Below are positions 1 through 5,105 of a stretch of 5,105 nucleotides of DNA, one piece after another. The position numbers were made by a program, and so were the translations under genes. Location: assembly GCA_946535695.1 (NCBI GenBank), contig CAMNDS010000072.1, positions 1-5,105 on the forward strand. The letters run 5' to 3'. The notes beneath the pieces were generated by a model that was given only the letters and a program-made list of their open reading frames with translations, did no database searches and had not been told where the DNA came from. This DNA is from an uncultured Clostridia bacterium. GTDB taxonomy: Bacteria > Bacillota > Clostridia > Oscillospirales > Acutalibacteraceae. Each line of letters starts with the position of its first letter. The stretch's first letter is position 1.

Positions 1-222
1 GTTATTGTCTTCGTAAGCTTTGTCCATAAGCAAATATCTTTGCTTTTTTGTTTTCTGAGTTTATGGAGCATCACCAGCATTGCCGGGCGACAGCGAGAAA
101 ATTACCGGATTATTCTCGTTTGTGCATATCATATGTATTTTTGTGTTGAATCCACCTTTAGTCTTTCCAATCGCTTGTTTTTGACCATAACTATACGCGT
201 TCGCCGGAGGCTGCTTTTTTCA
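1..222 (-). pseudogene. IS5-family-like transposase remnant (DDE transposase fragment)
   Basis: Reading leftward in the frame whose codons begin at plus positions 1, 4, 7 and so on, the sequence encodes QAIGKTKGGFNTKIHM, then FSLSPGNAGDAP, then LLMDKAYEDN. These match the conserved blocks of IS5-family DDE transposases (QAIGkSrGGlTTKIH, FsLSPGnahDaP, LLmDrAYEg) as I remember them. In an intact enzyme the last block carries the second catalytic Asp. The copy is broken. TGA at 220-222 and TAA at 61-63 interrupt the frame, the N-terminal third is absent, and the stretch between GDAP and LLMDKAYE is several residues shorter than usual. By hand count, GC is about 42% over 61-240 and about 26% over 241-420, which fits foreign origin. 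The fragment begins about 25 bases after the antiporter stop and continues beyond the left edge, so its far end and any inverted repeat or target duplication are not visible. Subgroup assignment is uncertain. Confidence 0.8.
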
Positions 223-245
223 GTTTCGAAAGAAGTCTATTGCAT

Positions 246-1760
246 TTATTTTTTTCTTGAAAACCAAAAATAAGTGCAAATTATTATAAAAATTAAAATT
301 AAATATAAAATTAAAATATTTTTCATAACCGGTGCCAAAATAAATCCGATTGCTGCAATAACCGAAGTTAGTATAACATACGGAATCTGACTTGAAATAT
401 GGTCAAGGTGATTGCAACCTGAACCAGTCGATGTTAAAAGCCCCATACTCGCAACCGGTGAACAATTTACTCCTGAAACCGAACCCGATAGTATTGCACC
501 CATCGAGAGTGTTATTATTAATGGATCCATGGCAGATACCACATTAGCAATTATAGGTATTAATATTCCAAAAGTTGCCCATGATGAACCAATTGAGAAT
601 GACAAAAACATAGAAATGACAAAAGAGGTGAAAGGAACCAAATTTTCAGAAAGACTGCATGAAGAAATTATATTCTTAATATATTCACCTGTTGAAAGAC
701 AATTCTTACATAAAGCAGTCATACTCCATGCAAGAACTAACATGACGTTTATAAAAGTCATGGATTTAATTCCTTCACAAATTGAATCCATAAATTTATC
801 AAATTTTAATTTTTTTGGAACAAACACAATAAGTGAAACCAAAATTGAAAAAAGTGAACCAAAGTTCAATGCCAAGCTCGAATTTGCATTGCCCATAATT
901 TCTGAAAAATTTTTAGATTCTCCTGAAAAAAATCCACCACTTTCGAATAAAATAAAAATTGCACCTAAAATAAGAACCAAAATAGGCAAAATTAATTCAA
1001 AAATTTTTCCGTGAGTTTCCGACTTTTTTGAATTTTTTTCTAATCCAATCTTTGAATCAGCCGAAATATCGTTATCACTTTCAGCTTTTTCTTCAAATTT
1101 TTTCATAATTCCAAAGTTTTTACCCCTAATTGATGATAAAATAGTTAAAAAAATAGCAAATATCGCATAAAAGTTAAATGGTATTGATTTTAAAAATATT
1201 TTCATCCCCGAAATTCCAGCTGTATTCATACAGGCAACAATTGCTGCAGCCCAACTTGAAATTGGCATTAAAATAACCATTGGGGAAGCCATCATATCAA
1301 GTATGTATGCAAACCTCGCTCTTGAAACTTTATTTTTGTCCATAATAGGTCGCATAACATTACCGACTGTTAAACATAAAAATGTATCGTCAATTGAGCA
1401 AATAAGCGCAAGTAACATCCCTGAAAGTTGTGCGGATTTTTTATTTTTTATCTTGTTTTCAGACCATTTAGTATAACCCGAAGCTACCCCTGCATCTATC
1501 ATTATTTGTGAAATTGCTCCTAAAAGTGAAGTAAAAACTATAACATCAGTGTTAAGTGCCAAATTTTCCAGTATAAAATCAAAAACAAGTTTTATAGAAT
1601 ATATAAAACCCAAATTTGAAAAAGACGAATATATCAAAGCACCGGCAAATACACCAACTAATAAAGAAGATAAAATTTCTTTTAGAAATAAAGCACAAAT
1701 TATTGCAATTAAGGGTGGCGCTATAGATAAAATTCCGGCATCAATAGATTTTAAAATCAT
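246..1760 (-). CDS. NhaC-family Na+/H+ antiporter-like membrane transporter, divergent
   Basis: A 504-residue, very hydrophobic integral membrane protein of the NhaC family, whose members exchange Na+ (some also organic anions such as malate/lactate) for protons across the cytoplasmic membrane. The N-terminal half has the family run IDDTFLCLTVGNVMRPIMD (residues 123-141), then SRARFAYILD (146-155) and PISSWAA (166-172). A hydrophilic loop at about 213-252, rich in Lys, Glu and Ser, separates it from a second membrane half containing GSSWATFGILIPI (391-403), GAILSGS (421-427) and TSTGSGCNHLDHISSQIPY (443-461). Oddity: where the family usually has FGDHCSPISDTTILSS, this protein reads SGVNCSPVASMGLLTS (429-444), so two signature acidic residues are lost. 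DSTAAP is also replaced by DMMASP (155-160). The ATG has a good ribosome site, GAAAGGA at 1770-1776, nine bases upstream. It lies 17 bases after the binding-protein gene. Fold and family are secure; substrate and antiport activity are not, given the changed motif. Confidence 0.87.
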   Translation of the reverse strand: MILKSIDAGILSIAPPLIAIICALFLKEILSSLLVGVFAGALIYSSFSNLGFIYSIKLVFDFILENLALNTDVIVFTSLLGAISQIMIDAGVASGYTKWSENKIKNKKSAQLSGMLLALICSIDDTFLCLTVGNVMRPIMDKNKVSRARFAYILDMMASPMVILMPISSWAAAIVACMNTAGISGMKIFLKSIPFNFYAIFAIFLTILSSIRGKNFGIMKKFEEKAESDNDISADSKIGLEKNSKKSETHGKIFELILPILVLILGAIFILFESGGFFSGESKNFSEIMGNANSSLALNFGSLFSILVSLIVFVPKKLKFDKFMDSICEGIKSMTFINVMLVLAWSMTALCKNCLSTGEYIKNIISSCSLSENLVPFTSFVISMFLSFSIGSSWATFGILIPIIANVVSAMDPLIITLSMGAILSGSVSGVNCSPVASMGLLTSTGSGCNHLDHISSQIPYVILTSVIAAIGFILAPVMKNILILYLILIFIIICTYFWFSRKK

Positions 1761-1769
1761 TTATATTAA

Positions 1770-1776
1770 TCCTTTC
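1770..1776 (-). promoter_or_regulatory. Ribosome binding site of the NhaC-like gene
   Basis: GAAAGGA on the minus strand lies nine bases before the ATG at 1758-1760. It is the strongest Shine-Dalgarno match among the three visible gene starts. It begins right at the TGA stop of the upstream gene, so re-initiation or coupled translation is possible. Confidence 0.6.
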
Positions 1777-1777
1777 A

Positions 1778-3178
1778 TCAACTATTTCCCCATTTTTTTA
1801 TACAGAAGTTTTCAAAATTATCATAATATAATTTGCTCCAGATGTTAGTATTAAAATATTTTTTTATTAATTGCTGTGAGATTAAATTCAACCAAGTTTT
1901 TTTTATTCCTTGAAAAACCGGCATAATAGCATTTTCGGATTGTAAATAATTTACCGATGCTCTTGAGAGCATATTTTCAATTGTTCCTGGGTCACGTGAG
2001 TCATAAAAAGCACAATTTGCCTCTTCTAGCAGTAATTTTCGTGCGATGGGAGACGAAATAACCCAAGTTAAAAAATCCTGAGCCATTTTTGATTTTGACG
2101 ATTTTGCATTAATCATAAAATAATATGGGCAGAAAACCGTAAGATTTGTATTTAAATCTTTATTTTCATTTTTTTCACAAGGGAATTTAAATGGAATGAA
2201 AGTCAGGTGTGAAGCTACTTCTGAATTACAAGACTTTATATCATAATAATCTTTATCGCTTGCAATTAAAAATAAAGTCTTTCCTTCGCAAAATTCTTTG
2301 ATAGCTTTTGACTTAGAATTTTTTTCAAGACTTACAAAATCATTTCCTCTTTTGATTGTCGAATTTGAAGAAATTAGATCAAGCATATGCAGCCAATTTG
2401 CAAATTTTCCGCTCATATTGGCTAAATTTACTGCCCCTGATAGCTCCGAAGGACTTTCAAAACTCAAAGCAAAAACATTATTAAACATTTTAGAAAGCGG
2501 AGATTCCATATGGAAGGAGAATACAGCTTCTAAGTTTTTCACAGCGGTTTGGTGAATATTATAATTTTTGTTATTTAAATTAACAGATGATAATTTTATA
2601 TTTTTAACAAAGTTTACAAAATCCTCGTAAGAACATGTTATCAAATCATTTATAACATTTTTATAAGCTTCTTCACCAAAAATAGTTGCAAGTAGCTTTT
2701 GATTAACTGCAAATCCTGCGCCACTAACACTCAAAGGAATTCCGCAATTGTTAATTTCGTTGACTTGTGCTTGCAAAACATGAGGGATATTTTTAACAAC
2801 TTCTTGAAAAGTTTTTTCCGAAGCATTCATAAAATCAAGAATATTGCCGTATTGCGTTTGAACCTTCATTTCGTCGAAATTTTTAACCATAAAAATATCC
2901 GGAGGAGCGTTTTCTGAATTAAAATCATAAAGCATTTCAGATTCTTTAAGTGAAACCGCCGGAACTATACCGGAAATATTTCTATATTCATCAACTAGCT
3001 TTTCAAGATTTTCTTGTAATTCAGGTTCAGTGTTATAAATTAAAAAGTCATAACTATCGTTTTGGACTATTTTTGGCTCTTCAACCGTAGATTTTTTTTT
3101 TAATCTTATAACAAATAAAGCACAAATAACAGAAAAAATAACAAACAAAATTATAAATACAAGCTGCTTTGTCTTCAA
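1778..3178 (-). CDS. ABC-type extracellular solute-binding-like protein, membrane-anchored
   Basis: A 466-residue protein with a Lys-containing N-terminus, one hydrophobic segment at about residues 6-24 and a basic RLKKK stretch, followed by a soluble domain. The soluble part resembles family 1 (sugar-type) ABC binding proteins: APPDIFMV (91-98), GNILDFM (111-117), a mid-protein FCEGKTLFLIASD (296-308) like the usual FxxGKxAM block, and a late INAKSSKSKMAQDFLTWVISS (356-376) like the helix before the C-terminus. The last 60 or so residues are less typical. The hydrophobic segment has one cysteine (SVIC) but no proper lipobox, so an uncleaved signal anchor or ordinary signal peptide is likelier than a lipoprotein. 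The start is TTG at 3176-3178: the frame is closed upstream by TAA at 3212-3214 with no ATG or GTG between, and a weak GGATG site lies ten bases upstream. It ends in tandem TGA TGA. No permease or ATPase gene is visible, so the ligand is unknown. The protein could instead be a sensor or an unrelated periplasmic-fold protein. Confidence 0.7.
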   Translation of the reverse strand: MKTKQLVFIILFVIFSVICALFVIRLKKKSTVEEPKIVQNDSYDFLIYNTEPELQENLEKLVDEYRNISGIVPAVSLKESEMLYDFNSENAPPDIFMVKNFDEMKVQTQYGNILDFMNASEKTFQEVVKNIPHVLQAQVNEINNCGIPLSVSGAGFAVNQKLLATIFGEEAYKNVINDLITCSYEDFVNFVKNIKLSSVNLNNKNYNIHQTAVKNLEAVFSFHMESPLSKMFNNVFALSFESPSELSGAVNLANMSGKFANWLHMLDLISSNSTIKRGNDFVSLEKNSKSKAIKEFCEGKTLFLIASDKDYYDIKSCNSEVASHLTFIPFKFPCEKNENKDLNTNLTVFCPYYFMINAKSSKSKMAQDFLTWVISSPIARKLLLEEANCAFYDSRDPGTIENMLSRASVNYLQSENAIMPVFQGIKKTWLNLISQQLIKKYFNTNIWSKLYYDNFENFCIKKWGNS

Positions 3179-3188
3179 AGATTTTTCA

Positions 3189-3193
3189 CATCC
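3189..3193 (-). promoter_or_regulatory. Weak ribosome binding site before the TTG start
   Basis: GGATG on the minus strand sits ten bases upstream of the TTG at 3176-3178. It matches GGAGG at four of five bases. It supports TTG as the start, because the only other possible upstream starts in this frame are ATT or ATA codons before the closing stop. The ATG inside this site is itself followed at once by TGA and encodes nothing. Confidence 0.4.
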
Positions 3194-3221
3194 AATTATT
3201 AAATAAATTAATTAAATTGTT

Positions 3222-4229
3222 TTAAATTTTTATTAAATCAAATGCCGCTGCTCTCAAAAGTCGATTAAAAACTGCAAGATTTAAATTTTTTTTATTTGCA
3301 GGAATATGAACATATGCAATTTTTGCGTTATAGCTATCTATTTTTCTTAGAGAATCAAAAAGCTTACTCAGCTGCTGAGTTTGTGAATTTTTTGAACCGT
3401 ATGAAATAAAATTAGCATTTTTTATAAGTCTAGAATCTTCATCAAATCCCATTGCAACGCATTCGGGTTTAGAATTTACGAATTCGGCGAATTTATTTTC
3501 ATCAGTTTCAACTAAAATAACTCGAGTTTCTGGTGAATAATGTTTATATTTCACACCTGGTGATTTTACATCTTTTAAATCAGAAATCAAGTTATTAACA
3601 GATTTGTCTATAATAATTTCTTTATTTATTATTCCTGAAATTTCTTCGGCAGTAATTTTGCCGGGTCTTAATAAACAAACAGGATCAGAAGTCAAATCTA
3701 TAACTGTCGATTCAACACCTACGGTACAATCCGGCCCAATCAAAATTGCCGGAATTTTATTTTCTAAATCATTTAAAACATGTTTATACGTCGTCGGGCT
3801 AGGTCTGCCAGATAAATTCGCCGAAGGCGCTGCCAAAGCTCGCCCCGATAATTTTATTAAATCTCTTGTTATATTTAAATCTGGCATTCTTATCGCAACG
3901 CTGTCAAGCCCTGCAGTCACAATATCCGGAATTATATTATTTTTTTTTATAATTATCGTAAGCGGCCCCGGCCAGAATTTTTTTGCTAAAATTTCGGCTT
4001 CTTTTGGCAAATTTTCTGTAAAATTATAAATTTCTTCGAAATCTGCGATATGCACTATCAACGGATTATCGTTTGGTCTGCCTTTTGCTTTGAAAATCTT
4101 TTTAACTGCGTCTTTATTTAAAGCATCGGCTGCCAAACCGTAGACTGTTTCAGTCGGAATTGCTACAACTTCGCCTTTTAAAATTAAATCTGCAGCTTTT
4201 TTTATCGAATTTAATAACAAAGTTTTCAT
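3222..4229 (-). CDS. sua5: L-threonylcarbamoyladenylate synthase, Sua5/TsaC2 type
   Basis: Cytosolic enzyme that makes L-threonylcarbamoyl-AMP from threonine, bicarbonate and ATP. This is the first step of the t6A modification at position 37 of ANN-decoding tRNAs; the TsaD complex then transfers the group. The 335-residue length fits the long two-domain Sua5 form (B. subtilis YwlC is similar), not the short TsaC. The YrdC domain (about 8-195) shows IPTETVYGL (24-32), the K-x-R motif in KGRPNDNPL (49-57), KFWPGPLT (84-91), SVAIRMP (110-116), the S-x-N motif in APSANLSG (134-141), GVESTVID (171-178) and LRPG (187-190). The interdomain linker SPGVKYKHYSP (223-233) is intact and precedes the Sua5 C-terminal domain, which ends in NRLLRAA. 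All expected active-site motifs are present, so it should be active. The ATG has only a weak AAGAG site six bases upstream. The gene lies 50 bases after prfB, with no hairpin terminator in the gap, and is probably co-transcribed with it. Confidence 0.96.
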   Translation of the reverse strand: MKTLLLNSIKKAADLILKGEVVAIPTETVYGLAADALNKDAVKKIFKAKGRPNDNPLIVHIADFEEIYNFTENLPKEAEILAKKFWPGPLTIIIKKNNIIPDIVTAGLDSVAIRMPDLNITRDLIKLSGRALAAPSANLSGRPSPTTYKHVLNDLENKIPAILIGPDCTVGVESTVIDLTSDPVCLLRPGKITAEEISGIINKEIIIDKSVNNLISDLKDVKSPGVKYKHYSPETRVILVETDENKFAEFVNSKPECVAMGFDEDSRLIKNANFISYGSKNSQTQQLSKLFDSLRKIDSYNAKIAYVHIPANKKNLNLAVFNRLLRAAAFDLIKI

Positions 4230-4235
4230 CTTTTG

Positions 4236-4240
4236 CTCTT
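4236..4240 (-). promoter_or_regulatory. Weak ribosome binding site of sua5
   Basis: AAGAG on the minus strand lies six bases before the ATG at 4227-4229. It is an imperfect Shine-Dalgarno match but the best one in a leader made almost entirely of A and T. Confidence 0.35.
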
Positions 4241-4279
4241 AATTATATATTTTCTCATTCTAACATTTTTTATATTTTT

Positions 4280-5105
4280 TTATTTTATACTTTTCTTAAG
4301 ATAAGCATTTATAAATTTATTTATATCGCCATCCATGACAGCCTGAACGTTGCCAATTTCAACGCCTGTTCTGTGGTCTTTTACGAGAGTATAAGGCATA
4401 AAAACATAAGACCTGATTTGTGAGCCCCAAGTTATTTCTTTTTGAATGCCTTTTATATCTTCAATTTTTTCAAGCTGCTCTCTTTCTTTTATCTCGAGCA
4501 ATTTAGATTTTAGCATCTTCATAGCTTGCTCACGATTTTGCACTTGACTGCGCTCGTTCTGGCAGCTAACGACTATACCGGTTGGAATGTGTGTGAGCCT
4601 TACAGCCGAAGAAGTTTTGTTAACATGCTGTCCACCGGCGCCGCTAGCTCTGAAAACATCCATTTTTATATCATCAGGAGAAATCTCGACGGTAATTTTT
4701 TCGTCGATTTCAGGTATGACTTCGACAGCCGCAAAAGAAGTATGACGTCTACCGGAAGCATCAAATGGCGAGATTCTTACAAGTCTGTGAACTCCTGCTT
4801 CGCCTTTTAACAAACCATAAGCATTTTCCCCCTCAATTAAAATCGAAACACTTTTAAGTCCGGCTTCTTCGCCATCCAGAAAATCAAGAAGTTTTACTCT
4901 TTTTTTGTTTTTTTCTGCCCATCTACAATACATTCTGTAAAGCATTTCGTTCCAGTCTTGAGCTTCAGTTCCACCAGAACCTGCATGAAAAGTTAAAATT
5001 GCATTACTACTATCGTGCGGACCTGATAAAAGCATTTCAACAGTAAAATCTTCTAAATTTTTATATAATTTTTTTATATCGCTTTTTATATCTTCTACAA
5101 AAGAA
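4280..5105 (-). CDS. prfB: Peptide chain release factor 2 (RF2), 5' end beyond the window
   Basis: RF2 recognises UGA and UAA in the ribosomal A site and triggers hydrolysis of peptidyl-tRNA. The frame is open to the right edge: 23 further residues (SFVEDIKSDIKKLYKNLEDF and on) precede the Met encoded at 5033-5035, so that Met is internal. About 274 residues are visible; roughly 90 from the helical N-terminal domain are missing compared with usual RF2. Counting from the internal Met, there is FHAGSGGTEAQDW (16-28), the RF2-specific stop-reading tripeptide SPF (89-91, bases 4763-4771), and the catalytic GGQ (134-136, bases 4628-4636) within SGAGGQHVNKTSSAVRLTHIPTG. The C-terminal block GSQIRSYVFMPYTLVKDHRTGVE resembles clostridial RF2. 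SPF, rather than PxT, distinguishes it from RF1. The residue before SGAGGQ is Ala, the common form at E. coli position 246. The programmed frameshift site near codon 25 of many prfB genes would lie outside the window. Stop is TAA at 4280-4282. Confidence 0.97.
   Translation of the reverse strand, partial: SFVEDIKSDIKKLYKNLEDFTVEMLLSGPHDSSNAILTFHAGSGGTEAQDWNEMLYRMYCRWAEKNKKRVKLLDFLDGEEAGLKSVSILIEGENAYGLLKGEAGVHRLVRISPFDASGRRHTSFAAVEVIPEIDEKITVEISPDDIKMDVFRASGAGGQHVNKTSSAVRLTHIPTGIVVSCQNERSQVQNREQAMKMLKSKLLEIKEREQLEKIEDIKGIQKEITWGSQIRSYVFMPYTLVKDHRTGVEIGNVQAVMDGDINKFINAYLKKSIK

Noticed and set aside
40..273. A 77-codon plus-strand open frame at the left edge
   Set aside because: The minus strand gives recognisable transposase blocks over the same bases, while the plus-strand protein is cysteine- and phenylalanine-rich without any motif, and it runs into the transporter gene.
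412..1014. A 200-codon open frame on the plus strand inside the transporter gene
   Set aside because: It is antisense to a clearly conserved NhaC-family gene and its translation shows no recognisable motif. Long open antisense frames are expected opposite an AT-biased coding sequence.
1775..1780. TGA read as tryptophan (alternative code), joining frames across the binding protein/transporter junction
   Set aside because: The window encodes RF2, which reads UGA as stop, tryptophans in all genes seen are TGG, and two TGA codons in tandem are typical of a genuine end.
3604..4029. A 141-codon plus-strand open frame opposite sua5
   Set aside because: It mirrors the YrdC domain coding strand, where every expected motif is present on the minus strand. 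Nothing supports a second gene here.
4242..4247. Perfect TATAAT on the minus strand just upstream of sua5
   Set aside because: There is no -35-like hexamer at 16-18 bases, and a start seven bases downstream would leave a leader of only about five bases and cut off the AAGAG site. In a gap this AT-rich, the hexamer is expected by chance.
4229..4259. Short ten-codon frame (ATG AGA AAA ... TGA) overlapping the sua5 start
   Set aside because: It lacks a ribosome site and any known leader-peptide features, and such short frames are common by chance in AT-rich gaps.
4230..4279. Possible terminator between prfB and sua5 (long A/T runs)
   Set aside because: I see runs of A and T but no GC-containing stem that would form a hairpin before a U-tract.

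Overview
The window is AT-rich bacterial DNA carrying four genes, all read leftward (minus strand) with short gaps of 50, 43 and 17 bases. In transcription order they are: the 3' part of prfB (release factor 2), a full-length Sua5/TsaC-type threonylcarbamoyl-AMP synthase, an ABC-type extracellular solute-binding-like protein, and an NhaC-family cation/proton antiporter homologue. Past the antiporter stop codon, the left edge holds a decayed fragment of an IS5-family-like transposase on the same strand.

The organism is probably a low-GC Bacillota of the Clostridia type. The RF2 C-terminus, the two-domain Sua5 and the long NhaC protein all resemble those lineages, and codon use is strongly A/T-biased. 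This placement comes from remembered family sequences, not from a search. UGA is a stop here: an RF2 gene is present and the binding-protein gene ends in tandem TGA TGA codons.

Region by region: 1-222 is the transposase remnant (two in-frame stops, no N-terminal half, richer in GC than the adjoining gene). 246-1760 is the NhaC-type transporter. 1778-3178 is the solute-binding-like protein, which probably starts at TTG. 3222-4229 is sua5. 4280-5105 is prfB, which runs off the right edge. I see no convincing promoter or terminator between the genes, so one transcript from upstream of prfB is the simplest reading.

prfB and sua5 both serve translation (stop-codon reading and tRNA t6A37 synthesis). 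The last two genes are membrane or surface proteins with no obvious link to them, and the binding protein has no permease or ATPase gene in view. The best leads are the antiporter homologue's loss of the acidic GDHxSPxSDTT signature in its C-terminal half, and the orphan binding protein that has an N-terminal membrane anchor but no lipobox. I found no CRISPR array, RNA gene, intact mobile element or clearly new multigene system.
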